Shown in pieces: positions 51,355 to 60,696 of a DNA stretch of 64,000 nt. Origin of the DNA: Terrimicrobium sacchariphilum (GTDB lineage: Bacteria; Verrucomicrobiota; Verrucomicrobiia; Chthoniobacterales; Terrimicrobiaceae); assembly GCF_001613545.1 (NCBI RefSeq), contig NZ_BDCO01000002.1, forward strand, positions 310,001-374,000. Reading direction: 5' to 3'. The notes beneath the pieces are model-generated. The model did no database searches. It was not told the origin of the DNA and saw only the letters and a list, made by a program, of their open reading frames with translations. Positions within the stretch are counted from its first letter, which is position 1, and the number at the start of each line of letters is the position of its first letter. The translations under genes and the position numbers were made by a program.

Positions 51355-53454
51355 CTAAAACGCGACGCCGATCGCGAAATTCCACGCGCCCTGCGCCTCG
51401 CCATCACGAGGCGAGGGATTCAGGCCGTAGTCGAGGCGGATCGAGCCGATGGGCAGATTGTACCGCAGCCCAGCGCCGATCGCGTAGCGCATGTCCTCCA
51501 GGCCGAAATTTGCCGCGTCCGAAATCACGTTGCCTGCATCGGTAAAGACCGCTCCGAACAAATCGCCGATAATCGGGAAGGTGTATTCCAGGTTGAAGAC
51601 CGTGAACGCCTCGCCGCCAAGCGGGTATCCATTTTTGTCGCGAGGACCCAGGGTGTATTCCGAGAAGCTTCGCACCGTGGTCGCGCCGCCGTTGAAAAAT
51701 CGCTCGTCGATCGGCAACGGCTCATCCGTGAGCGAGGAAATGATGCCGCCTCGCGCTCCGATGGCGAGCGACGATCGCGCCGTGATCGGCAGGTAGTAGG
51801 AGAACCGAGCCACTCCGCGGATATAAGCCACGCTGCCGAGACCATCCGGCGCGAAATCCACCGCCGAGGTCAAAATGTACCCGCGAGTCGGAAGGGCCTT
51901 GTTGTTGCGGTAGTCCAGCGTCTGGGTCATGCCGATGGCAAAGAGCGGGTAGCTTTCGCGCCCGACCAGACTCTCCGGCGTGATGAGGATGTTGGTCGTG
52001 CGATTGTACTCCGCGAGGATGAAGGCCGAGACGTTCCAGTGATCGGTGATGTCCTTTTGGATCGAGGGGCGGAAGCCAAGCTCGTTCTTGGTGAAACCCC
52101 GCATGTCCCGCGTGATGCCGTAGGCGCGCACCTCCAGCTCGTAGTCGGTCTCGAGGAACCACGGATCGGAATATTTGATCTGCCCGTTGTACCCGCGCTG
52201 GTTGATTTCCGCATCGATGGTCAGCGGGCGCCCGGTGCCGAAGAGATTGCGATCGGCATAGCTGAGGCTCACGATGCCGCCATCGTAGGTGGCATAACCA
52301 ACGCCGATGCCAAACTCGCGCGGCTTCGCCTCATCCACCGCCACATCGAGCCGGAGCTGGTTGCCATTTACGGGAGTCGGGGTGATGCGGACATTGCGGA
52401 AAAGCCCCGTGTCGATCAGCTCTCGGAACCCGCGATCCACCCGCGCCGGGTCATATGTCTGGCCGCTCAGGCTGGCGAGGCGGCGCTGAATAAAGGCGGT
52501 CTTCACCCCGCTGTTGCCCGTCACCGCAACGCCATCGAAGAAATATTTGATGCCCGGCTGGAGCTGGATCGTGATGGGGACCACGCCGTCCTTGGCTTCC
52601 ATCGGGTCGCCATTGGCCCGTACCGTCGCGGTGAAATACCCGCGCTGGCGGTAGTAATCCTCCAGCGCACGTTCCGCCGCGAGGAGGCGACCGGGAGTGA
52701 AGATATTCTTCGTCTGCTCGGCCACGGCCGCCAGGAGGTCCTCGCGGGGAAAAACGAGCGGTCCCTCAAACTTGATCGCGCCAAACCGGTACTGGGTGCC
52801 CTCGGTGATCTTGAGGGAAATGTTCGCGACCGTCCCGTCCTCGCTGAAGGTCGGGTCCGGGTCGGAAACCTCCGCATCGAGATAACCCTCCGAGGCATAG
52901 AGCCGACGAACCAGATCGGCCCCGGCGCGGACATCGACATCCACGTACGGCAGGCGCAGAACATCGCGGATGCGCGGGAAGCGTTCGCGGGTGGGGCCGA
53001 GGAGATATTTCTCAATTGTCTCGGAGTCGTAGGCAGTATTGCCTGTCACTGTGATCTCACCCAGTCGCACGAGCGAACCTTGATCAACGCTGAGGCGAAG
53101 CTGCCAGGGTCCGGTGATGGTGGCGGTCACCTCGGCGTCGGCGTAGCCATTCTTCCGATAAAACGACTCAAGGAAAAATCCCGCATCGTAGGCATTGGGT
53201 TCATCCAGGCCGTATTTTTCAATTTCCCGCACCTGGCGGTCGATGCCTTCGCGCAAGCGCCGTTCGGGAAAGGCTGTCGCGCCGACAAACTCCACCTGCA
53301 GCCGTCCATTCACGCGGGGGCGGGATTCCTGCAAGGGCGGCAATTCGTCCGGCGCGGTCGGGTGCTCGCGCTCCGGTGGCGCATCAGTTTGCGCCCTCGT
53401 CAATCCGGCGCCTCCCAGCAGGACGCTCAGCAACAGGGAAAGCGGCTTCTTCAT
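51355..53454 (-). CDS. BamA/TamA-family outer-membrane protein
   Basis: 699 residues with a signal peptide (MKKPLSLLLSVLLGGAGLTRA). Several POTRA domains fill about 45-350 (LVRLGEITVTGNTAYDSETI, IKYFFDGVAVTGNSGVKTAF). The 16-strand barrel follows, ending in SIRLDYGLNPSPRDGEAQGA then WNFAIGVAF. It inserts or exports outer-membrane proteins. TamB follows upstream with a 4-base overlap, which favours a TamA role over BamA, but copy number elsewhere is unknown. Confidence 0.88.
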   Translation of the reverse strand: MKKPLSLLLSVLLGGAGLTRAQTDAPPEREHPTAPDELPPLQESRPRVNGRLQVEFVGATAFPERRLREGIDRQVREIEKYGLDEPNAYDAGFFLESFYRKNGYADAEVTATITGPWQLRLSVDQGSLVRLGEITVTGNTAYDSETIEKYLLGPTRERFPRIRDVLRLPYVDVDVRAGADLVRRLYASEGYLDAEVSDPDPTFSEDGTVANISLKITEGTQYRFGAIKFEGPLVFPREDLLAAVAEQTKNIFTPGRLLAAERALEDYYRQRGYFTATVRANGDPMEAKDGVVPITIQLQPGIKYFFDGVAVTGNSGVKTAFIQRRLASLSGQTYDPARVDRGFRELIDTGLFRNVRITPTPVNGNQLRLDVAVDEAKPREFGIGVGYATYDGGIVSLSYADRNLFGTGRPLTIDAEINQRGYNGQIKYSDPWFLETDYELEVRAYGITRDMRGFTKNELGFRPSIQKDITDHWNVSAFILAEYNRTTNILITPESLVGRESYPLFAIGMTQTLDYRNNKALPTRGYILTSAVDFAPDGLGSVAYIRGVARFSYYLPITARSSLAIGARGGIISSLTDEPLPIDERFFNGGATTVRSFSEYTLGPRDKNGYPLGGEAFTVFNLEYTFPIIGDLFGAVFTDAGNVISDAANFGLEDMRYAIGAGLRYNLPIGSIRLDYGLNPSPRDGEAQGAWNFAIGVAF

Positions 53455-56400
53455 TTGAATCGCAGCAGGTATTTCACCTGCCCCCGGAAGTTACCGCCGA
53501 CATCGACGCCGCCGACGAGTGCGAATTGGTCGCTCAAGGGAATGCGCAATCCCGCGCCCTGCTTGCCAGTTTTGGGATCGGTCATGCCAACGTCGAACTG
53601 GATGCGGCTGAGAAAGGTGTCATTGGCGGGCGGACTGTTGCGGCGGAAAATGCTGTTGTAGGCTTTTTGGAAGAGCAGGATGGCGGCGCGACCGGCCACG
53701 GCATTCGGGTCGCTGGTCAGCTCACGCGTGGTCATGCCCGTGGCGATGAGCGAGACGATCTCGGATTGCGGCAGCGGCGGGTCGCTGGTGAAGATCGCAT
53801 TGGGCGCCGTGATGGGTCCCTGCACCATGACCCGCACATCATAGTCGCGGATGGCTGAGGTGCCGCGAATGTCGAGCTGCGGGACGAATGGATGCTCGGG
53901 CCGGAAAAAGACGGCGCTGTTGCCGATATCGAGCCGGCTGAAAGGAAGCGAGGCGACCAACTGATCGATGCGCACCACGCCGTCGGCCCACGGTCGCAGG
54001 CCCGTGCCGCCGATTCGCAGATCGATCGAGATCTTGCCATTGGCGAGATTGCCCTGAACCAGGAACGGATCAGCCGTCCGGACTCGGACATCGAATGTCC
54101 AATCCCGGAGCGGTGGCTGCGGAAAGCTCACGATGGCAGGCTCTTCCGGCGGTTGCGGAGCAGGGCGTCCGGGGAGGCCGATGGGGAGGATGTCGATATT
54201 TCGGAAGAACCGGCTGCGGGTGATATTTACGTCGCCGGTGACCCTCCCGGCGTTGAGCGGACCCGCCACGCGGAGATTGCTCGTGATGCGTGCCGTGACG
54301 TCGTCATTTTGCATCACGAGGGCGTTCACCGTGCCGATGCGCAGATCGAATGTCGGGTTATTGAGAGGAGCAAAGACCACGTTGCCTCCGGCGTTGAAGG
54401 AACCGCCTGCGATTCCTCCCCGGCAGCGCGTAATCGTCACGCGGTCTCCGGCGAAATTCAGGAGGAACGATGCATCATTCACGGGCGGCAGGCTCGGGTC
54501 GGTGAAGCGAAGGGTTGAGAGATCGGCCGCCACGCTGCCGGAGAGATTTGGTTGAGCAAAAGTGCCGTCGATACGGACATTGGCTTCCGCCGTTCCGCGG
54601 CTCTGGCGAATCGCCGGGACGAGTGCGCTCAAGACCGTCAGCGAGGATCGCGGCAGAGAAACGGCCAGTTGAATCGGCGTGGCCGGATCGATCGTGTTTT
54701 CCCGGCGGATCTTCACCAGATCGAGCGGCACGTCGCCCGTGATGCGCAGCGGCTGGATCAGGGGCTGGCGCAGCTCTCCGGTCAGGCCCAGGCGGTCGTT
54801 GCGCACGGTCGCGTTGAGATCGAGATTTGCCGGGGCGAGGTCGGGCGTGGATTGGGATCGCACCCCGGTGGCGCGAAGGGCGAGGTTTGCCTCCAGGTCG
54901 TCGATGGTTCCTCGCCCGGTGATGGTCATATTGACAATTCCCCGTACCGGAGGCGGGTTCTGGCCGAGCTGGGTGAGGAGGCGTTGGAGATCGAGATTGT
55001 CGGTGCGCAGGTTCAGCGCGACCGGCTGATCATTCGGGATGAGCAGATCCTGATTCTGGATGTTCGCAAGGTCGAGCGGCAGGGAAAGGGCGCCGGACAA
55101 TACGGTGAGCTGCTGCTGGCGGACGACGAGATTGGTAACGCTTAATACCTTGTCGCGCCAGGCGAGGGCGAACTGTGCCGAGGCCAGGCTGCTGGAGACG
55201 CGGAAATTGGGGAGGCTGATCGTCTCCGGCGTGTAGGTGGCATTGAACCTCGCGGCGAGGTTGCGCTGATCCGCATAGACGCCGTTGGTCAGCTCCAGCG
55301 AGGCCTGGCCGGAATGCGCCGTTTTGGTTCCATTCCCCTGCCATTGGACTGCCAGCGCCCCACCAAGCTCCGGGGCATCCGGACCGAGCAACGGGCGAAA
55401 GACCGCGAGGTTCCGCAGGGCGATGTCGAGGCGTCCATGATAGGCGAAGGGATCAGTCAGATCCGCCTCGCCCTCCGCGCTGAGCGAGTTGCGATCATCC
55501 ACCACGAGCGAGAGCTGGCTGATGGTGGCGTGGTTTTGCTGGACGGCGATCTTTGCATCCAGCGAGCGGACGGGTACCCCCTGCGCCCGGATCTCCCGCC
55601 CCTCGATCGTGAGATCGCCGGAGTAAACGCCCTGGGTGATCTGCGCCTGACCATCGGCCTTCACCCGGCCCGCCAGTTCCGTGCCGCTCTCCGGTGCCAC
55701 GAAGGCATTCAGCTGGGGTGCGTCGATGTGGAATTTCGCGCTGCCCGGTTGTGCCGTCCAGGATGCGAGGTCGTCGGGCAACAGATACTCGCCCTCCAGC
55801 GCGACGCGATTGCCGGATTTCTCGATCGTAAGCTGCGTGAGTCGCACCGCCGCACCATCGGTTTTGGCCGCGAGAGCAATCTGGTCCGTGGAATAATCGC
55901 CGATCTTCGTCGCCGCCACGCCGCCCTCGAGATTCGCCTTCGATCCGGCAAAGACGGGTCCCTCGGCCTGCAAATCCTTCTCCACGGTGAAAGTGAAATG
56001 ACTGCCCATCGCCTCGATGTCGCCGGCGGTTACGCGATCCGAATCCAGTACGCCCGTGATCTTCGCGAGGTGGCGGTCGAGAGCGAACTCGGCGTTCAGC
56101 TTTGCGGTACCGGAGACCGGCGCCGAATCTGACCAGAGCGCGGCAAGGTCGGGTAAACTGGCATCCAGCACGCCCTGCGCCTTGGTCTCGATGAAGCCAT
56201 CCAGCCTGGCGGGAAGAGCCGTCTCGGCATTGAGGCGAATCGTGTTTCCCGCGCGAGCCTCGACGTTTGCGGCAACCTTGGCGCGCGCGTTGCCCAACTC
56301 CGCGGCGACAGTGACATTGCCTGCCTGAATGGCGTCGGCGGTGACTCCGGTAAGAGCCACGTCCACTTTGCCGGTCCAGCTGTCGGGCTTCTCGGGCAGG

Positions 56401-57326
56401 CCATCGAAAGCGATATGCACGGTCGGTATTTCCGCCTCAATGGGAAGGGCGAGATTCAGATAGGCGCTGAGGACGTGCAGCGATAGCCCGGTCACATCCA
56501 GTCGGAGGGCGAGCTTGTTCGTGTCGTTGAGATCGTCGACTTTGGCCGAAAGCTTGGTTCGCCCTTGGAACAAGGTGCCCTCAAAGCCCAGCTTGAGCTG
56601 GTTGTCGTCGAGCCGGGAGGCGTCAAGATTCAGCACATCGACGGCGATTTCGGGTCCGATGATGAGGTTTCGCAGGAAAAGATTCCGGTCGTGAAAAGTC
56701 GTCTCCGCCGAAATATCCGTCCACCGGCGCACGCCGGGAATATTCAGTGTCTTGATCGCAAATGTCCCGGCGCGGTCAGGCAGCAAGGTGAAGGTGAAGC
56801 CCCCCAGCTCCGTGTCGCCGCCGGGGGCGTGCGAGACGAAGTTGACGTTCTCGATGCGCAGGATTTCCGGGAACAGGGCGGGGAACTTGAAGCGCTGCGG
56901 CTTCTCCTCCTTCTCTGGCGGAAGCGGTTCGCCGGGCGTGAGGCCGATGAAGGCATCTTTGATCTCCACCGTCTTGAGCAAGGCCGGGAGTCCTTTGCGG
57001 AAAAGCCCCCACAGGCTGTATTGCAGACGGATCGTGCCGATTTCGAGCTGATCGATCGGGCCCGGTTCCGTCGGTACGGCCTTGAGCCGGGTGACATAAA
57101 GGCTGGTAAAAATCGACCCGCCGATGTCGTAGGTCAGATCGAGATGCTGCTGCTTGGCGGCGCGAACGATGAAATACCGCGATCCCTCAAAAATCAGCGG
57201 GCGGTGAAAGATCGCCAGCAGCAGGAACAGGGCGAGCAGCACGACCAGCACCCGGCGCAGCCAGCGGCGGCGCGGCTTGCGAGCGGGTGTTTTGGTGGAG
57301 TCGGGTGCTGGCGTTTCGTCGGACAC
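53451..57326 (-). CDS. tamB: TamB-like translocation and assembly module protein
   Basis: 1291 residues. A membrane anchor lies near residues 20-45 (RRVLVVLLALFLLLAIFHRP). The long middle is repetitive beta-taco sequence with AsmA-like segments. The C-terminal DUF490 region (PNAIFTSDPPLPQSEIVSLI, ATGMTTRELTS, FQKAYNSIFRRNSPPANDTF, FRGQVKYLLRFK) is the TamB signature. It moves lipids or proteins across the periplasm with TamA; its stop overlaps the next gene's start, so they form an operon. Confidence 0.88.
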   Translation of the reverse strand: MSDETPAPDSTKTPARKPRRRWLRRVLVVLLALFLLLAIFHRPLIFEGSRYFIVRAAKQQHLDLTYDIGGSIFTSLYVTRLKAVPTEPGPIDQLEIGTIRLQYSLWGLFRKGLPALLKTVEIKDAFIGLTPGEPLPPEKEEKPQRFKFPALFPEILRIENVNFVSHAPGGDTELGGFTFTLLPDRAGTFAIKTLNIPGVRRWTDISAETTFHDRNLFLRNLIIGPEIAVDVLNLDASRLDDNQLKLGFEGTLFQGRTKLSAKVDDLNDTNKLALRLDVTGLSLHVLSAYLNLALPIEAEIPTVHIAFDGLPEKPDSWTGKVDVALTGVTADAIQAGNVTVAAELGNARAKVAANVEARAGNTIRLNAETALPARLDGFIETKAQGVLDASLPDLAALWSDSAPVSGTAKLNAEFALDRHLAKITGVLDSDRVTAGDIEAMGSHFTFTVEKDLQAEGPVFAGSKANLEGGVAATKIGDYSTDQIALAAKTDGAAVRLTQLTIEKSGNRVALEGEYLLPDDLASWTAQPGSAKFHIDAPQLNAFVAPESGTELAGRVKADGQAQITQGVYSGDLTIEGREIRAQGVPVRSLDAKIAVQQNHATISQLSLVVDDRNSLSAEGEADLTDPFAYHGRLDIALRNLAVFRPLLGPDAPELGGALAVQWQGNGTKTAHSGQASLELTNGVYADQRNLAARFNATYTPETISLPNFRVSSSLASAQFALAWRDKVLSVTNLVVRQQQLTVLSGALSLPLDLANIQNQDLLIPNDQPVALNLRTDNLDLQRLLTQLGQNPPPVRGIVNMTITGRGTIDDLEANLALRATGVRSQSTPDLAPANLDLNATVRNDRLGLTGELRQPLIQPLRITGDVPLDLVKIRRENTIDPATPIQLAVSLPRSSLTVLSALVPAIRQSRGTAEANVRIDGTFAQPNLSGSVAADLSTLRFTDPSLPPVNDASFLLNFAGDRVTITRCRGGIAGGSFNAGGNVVFAPLNNPTFDLRIGTVNALVMQNDDVTARITSNLRVAGPLNAGRVTGDVNITRSRFFRNIDILPIGLPGRPAPQPPEEPAIVSFPQPPLRDWTFDVRVRTADPFLVQGNLANGKISIDLRIGGTGLRPWADGVVRIDQLVASLPFSRLDIGNSAVFFRPEHPFVPQLDIRGTSAIRDYDVRVMVQGPITAPNAIFTSDPPLPQSEIVSLIATGMTTRELTSDPNAVAGRAAILLFQKAYNSIFRRNSPPANDTFLSRIQFDVGMTDPKTGKQGAGLRIPLSDQFALVGGVDVGGNFRGQVKYLLRFK

Positions 57327-57442
57327 GCTAGGCGGGCTGGGCCGGGTGGCGTTTCTTTTCGGGAATCATCGGGTGCGTGCCAGCATGAGCGGTGCTCCGG
57401 TTTTTCCCCATCGGGGTGTTTCCGCAGGGAGCGGTCAGGCGG

Positions 57443-58096
57443 CTAACCTCGCAGGGCTTCGATTTCCGCGGCGGCATCGGATGCCTTGAAGACCGCCGTC
57501 CCTGCCACGAAGATATCCGCTCCGGCCTCGCGTGCGATCTTGGCGGTAGCGGTGTTGATGCCGCCGTCGACCTCGATATGGAAATCTGCCAGCCCCTTGG
57601 CGCGCCATTCTGCAGCCGCCTGGACTTTCTCGATGGTCTCGGGAATGAACGGCTGGCCGCCGAAGCCGGGGTTCACCGTCATGACGAGCAGGATGTCGAA
57701 TTGTCCGATAAACGGCTCCACTTTCTCCAGAGGGGTCGGTGGGCTGATGGCCAGCCCGGCGAGACAGCCGGCGGCGCGGATGCGGGAAAGAGTCTGCGCC
57801 ACGTCATGATCGGCCTCTACATGCACACTCACGGAATCCGCCAGAGGCGTGTACCGGTCGAGGTAGTGGTCCGGGCGCGAGATCATGAGATGGACGTCGA
57901 TGTGCTTGTCCGTATGGCGGGTGGCTGCCTCGACGAAAGCCGAACCGAAGGAGATGTTGTCGACGAAGTGGCCATCCATCACGTCGCAATGAATCCAGTC
58001 ACCGCCCGCCTCGGAGATGCGGGCGACTTCCTCGCCGAGGCGGGAAAAATCGGAGGCCAGAATCGAAGGTGCAATGATCGGGGTGCGGTCAGCCAT
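57443..58096 (-). CDS. rpe: Ribulose-phosphate 3-epimerase
   Basis: 217 residues. IIAPSILASDFSRLGEEVAR, GGDWIHCDVMDGHFVDNISFG and VMTVNPGFGGQPFIPETIEK and FHIEVDGGINTATAKIA are the family signatures with the metal-binding histidines and aspartates. It converts ribulose-5-phosphate to xylulose-5-phosphate in the pentose pathway. Its start is 22 bases from the divergent tadA start. Confidence 0.94.
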   Translation of the reverse strand: MADRTPIIAPSILASDFSRLGEEVARISEAGGDWIHCDVMDGHFVDNISFGSAFVEAATRHTDKHIDVHLMISRPDHYLDRYTPLADSVSVHVEADHDVAQTLSRIRAAGCLAGLAISPPTPLEKVEPFIGQFDILLVMTVNPGFGGQPFIPETIEKVQAAAEWRAKGLADFHIEVDGGINTATAKIAREAGADIFVAGTAVFKASDAAAEIEALRG

Positions 58097-58118
58097 GGGG
58101 ATGTGATACTGTGCCGCG

Positions 58119-58613
58119 ATGGATTTCGCCAGCGATGAGTTTTACATGGGGGAGGCCCTGCGCCTCGCCCGCAAGGCTTTTGCCGCCGAGGAGGTGCCGA
58201 TCGGGGCCGTGATTGTGCGCGAGGGGCAGATCATTGCCCGCGCCTGGAATCAGGTGGAAATGCTGAAGGACGCAACCGCTCACGCCGAGATGCTGGCCAT
58301 TACCCAGGCCGAGAGCGTGGTCGACGACTGGCGGCTCAATGATTGCGATCTCTACGTAACCAAGGAGCCGTGCCCGATGTGCGCCGGGGCGTTGGTTCAT
58401 GCCCGTCTGCGCCGGGTGATCTTTGGCTGCATCGATGGGAAAAGCGGCGGAGGGGGAGGGCTTTTCAACATCCTCCAGCATCCGCAGCTCAACCATCGCT
58501 GCGAGGTCCAGAGCGGAGTGCGCGGCGACGAATGCGCCGGAATTCTCCGCGAGTTTTTCCAAATGCGGCGCGCTGCCGCAGAGCAACGGGCCGGGGAAAA
58601 CTCCGAAGCCTGA
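58119..58613 (+). CDS. tadA: tRNA-specific adenosine deaminase
   Basis: 164 residues. TAHAEMLAI holds the zinc histidine and proton-shuttle glutamate; EPCPMCAGALVHARL has the two zinc cysteines. It edits A34 to inosine in tRNA-Arg(ACG), making codons CGN readable. It diverges from rpe and ends 122 bases before the convergent permease. Confidence 0.93.
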   Translation: MDFASDEFYMGEALRLARKAFAAEEVPIGAVIVREGQIIARAWNQVEMLKDATAHAEMLAITQAESVVDDWRLNDCDLYVTKEPCPMCAGALVHARLRRVIFGCIDGKSGGGGGLFNILQHPQLNHRCEVQSGVRGDECAGILREFFQMRRAAAEQRAGENSEA

Positions 58614-58686
58614 CCAGCCGTTGGCCGTGGTCGTCGCGATGAGGGACAACCACGGCGATTCGGGCCGCGAAATTTCAGCCACTGGA

Positions 58687-58712
58687 GAGGGGAGCGTCAG
58701 CGACGTCCCCTC
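58687..58712. terminator. Strong hairpin between convergent tadA and permease genes
   Basis: GAGGGGA (58687-58693) pairs with TCCCCTC (58706-58712), with an inner CGTC/GACG stem around AGC and a one-base bulge. No T-run follows in either direction, so it is at best an unusual terminator or an mRNA-end hairpin. Confidence 0.4.
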
Positions 58713-58735
58713 CCGGGTGTGGTGATGAGAGTGAC

Positions 58736-60277
58736 TTATGCGGCAGGTTCCGCCGGTTCTACGACCGGGGACTTGCCTTTATTCATCGCAAATTCCTCCT
58801 CCGGCGAGAGGATCAGCTTATGCCGGCCGATGAAGGCGAAGTAGGCGAGTCCCGCCAGATACCAGGCCAGCGCAGCATAGACGCCTTTTACATAGGAAGG
58901 GTCCTGCAATTGATAGTAGAGCGTGCACATCGCGATCACGATGGTCGCCACGGCTCCAGGGATGCCGAGCGGACTGCGATACGGACGCTCGATATGCGGC
59001 ATCTTGATGCGCAGCAGGATAAAAGACAGGCCCTGGAAGGCGTATGAAAGCATCGCGCCAAAGACCGCCATGTTTAGCAGTGTGCCGCCGATGAGTGCTC
59101 CGCCAGCAGTTTCGCCAGCCGTAAACCAGATCGTGAGCAGCACAGCCAAACCGATGCCTGCTCCCGTGAACATCGCGACATGCGGGGTATGGCGCTTACC
59201 GTGAGTCACAGACAGGAAGGGAAGATAATATCCCGCGCGAGAGAGCGAGTAAATCTGGCGACCGAAGGCGAAGATGATCGTATGAAAGCTCGCGATCAGG
59301 CCGATCACCGCAAACAGGGCCAGCAGCTTGGCGATGCCTGCGCCGTATAAGGTGCGGAACCCATCGAGCAGCGGCTCCGCCGAGGTCGACAGGGAAAACG
59401 CGCCCTGCATCTGTCCCGGCGCAGTACCACCGATCGAGGCATTGAGCACCATGACCATTACAGCCGAGAAGATGAGTGTGAACATTCCTAGGATCAGGCC
59501 TTTGGGCATGTCCTTCTTGGGATCGTGAGATTCTTCCGCGGCGAGCGGGAGTTCCTCGATGGCGAGAAAAAGCCACACGGCAAAAGGCAGCGCGGCCAGC
59601 GCTCCACCGATTCCCTTGGGCAGGAATGATCCGCCGCCATTCGGAAGCTCGACAAAATTGCCATCCGGTCCGACCCCTATGTTCAGTGCCCAGCGGGTGA
59701 AGTCCGCATGCGGGATGGCGCTGATCCAGAAGATAACCAGCACGCCGAGAGCCATGAGCGTCACCGTCACCGAGAACTTGAAGGAAAGCTCCACTCCCCA
59801 GTAGTTCAGGGCCACAAAAACGATGTAGGCGCCGATCCACCAGAGCGGTTGCGCCGCCGATGGTGTCCCGAATATACTACTCATGTAGGACCCGATGAAG
59901 AATACGATGACCGCCGGAGTCATGATGTACTCGATACTCTCGGCCAGTCCCGTAATGAATCCGCCCCAAGGTCCCATTGCACTGCGCGCGAAGGAATAAG
60001 CGCCCCCCGTGTGAGGCAGAGCCGGGGACATTTCCGCCAGGCTGAAAATCAACCCGAGGTACATGATGGCGATCAGGATGGCGGCAATGAAAAGGCCGCC
60101 CCAACCTCCCTGGCCAATGCCAAAATTCCAACCTGAGAAGTGTCCCGAAATGACCGCTCCCACTCCCAGCGCCCACAGAGACCAGACCCGTGCGTGTCGT
60201 CTCAGTTTGCGTTTTTCAAAATACGAACTGTCCGCCTTCTTGTAGGTGACCCCTCCAACAGTTTGTTTGTCGCTCAT
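58736..60277 (-). CDS. APC-family permease, probably ethanolamine
   Basis: 513 residues from ATG 60277; upstream codons to 60304 are not supported. About 12 membrane segments. LWALGVGAVISGHFSGWNFG, LAEMSPALPHTGGAYSFARS and GLAESIEYIMTPAVIVFFIG are amino-acid/polyamine/organocation permease features. The family's ethanolamine transporters share the GHFSGWNFG block. It lies 419 bases from eutB, divergent, so ethanolamine uptake fits. Other amines cannot be ruled out. Confidence 0.82.
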   Translation of the reverse strand: MSDKQTVGGVTYKKADSSYFEKRKLRRHARVWSLWALGVGAVISGHFSGWNFGIGQGGWGGLFIAAILIAIMYLGLIFSLAEMSPALPHTGGAYSFARSAMGPWGGFITGLAESIEYIMTPAVIVFFIGSYMSSIFGTPSAAQPLWWIGAYIVFVALNYWGVELSFKFSVTVTLMALGVLVIFWISAIPHADFTRWALNIGVGPDGNFVELPNGGGSFLPKGIGGALAALPFAVWLFLAIEELPLAAEESHDPKKDMPKGLILGMFTLIFSAVMVMVLNASIGGTAPGQMQGAFSLSTSAEPLLDGFRTLYGAGIAKLLALFAVIGLIASFHTIIFAFGRQIYSLSRAGYYLPFLSVTHGKRHTPHVAMFTGAGIGLAVLLTIWFTAGETAGGALIGGTLLNMAVFGAMLSYAFQGLSFILLRIKMPHIERPYRSPLGIPGAVATIVIAMCTLYYQLQDPSYVKGVYAALAWYLAGLAYFAFIGRHKLILSPEEEFAMNKGKSPVVEPAEPAA

Positions 60278-60696
60278 GATTTTCTCCGCGAGGCGCGGCA
60301 GCATAAAGCGTGCCGTGGGGTATCTGCGAAAATCCTGAAACCTATGGCATGGTCTATGCTATTGGTTTTCGATTATTAGCTATTAGGATTTAATTGCGGG
60401 AAAAATCCTCTTACTCATGGGTGTCAACTTATTGGAGTGTAAGGGGATGAAGTCCTGCGGAGCCTTGAGTTCACTGGAGGGATGGGCGGGCGTCCCGCTG
60501 AGGGCAGGGCGGCGAATTTGAAGCGACGGAAAATCCGGTGAAGAAAAATCCTGCTGTGCAGAATTGCACATTACCGATGAGCGGCGTGAAAAGGAACTTC
60601 TTCGCGTTCGTTTTCGCGCAGGGATTTTTGAGTAAGGAAAAGTGAAACAACACACTCGTTCGCGGTGGCACGATAGGTGCTCGCTTCAAGAACCCG
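60278..60696. other. Divergent control region of permease and eutBC
   Basis: 419 bases without a gene. The left third is AT-rich (GATTATTAGCTATTAGGATT) and likely holds the permease promoter. A sigma-54-like element lies at its right end next to eutB. A short GCAT-N5-ATGC dyad is visible near 60348. No regulator binding site could be assigned. Confidence 0.4.
60666..60681 (+). promoter_or_regulatory. Sigma-54-type promoter-like element for eutBC
   Basis: TGGCACG then 4 bases then GTGCT fits the -24/-12 consensus TGGCACG-N4-TTGCW except for one T to G change. It ends 15 bases before the eutB ATG, so the transcript leader would be very short. No sigma-54 activator is in the window. Confidence 0.3.

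Noticed and set aside
52039-53661. 540-codon frame opposite the TamA-like gene
   Set aside because: Antisense shadow; the TamA/TamB operon on the other strand is convincing.
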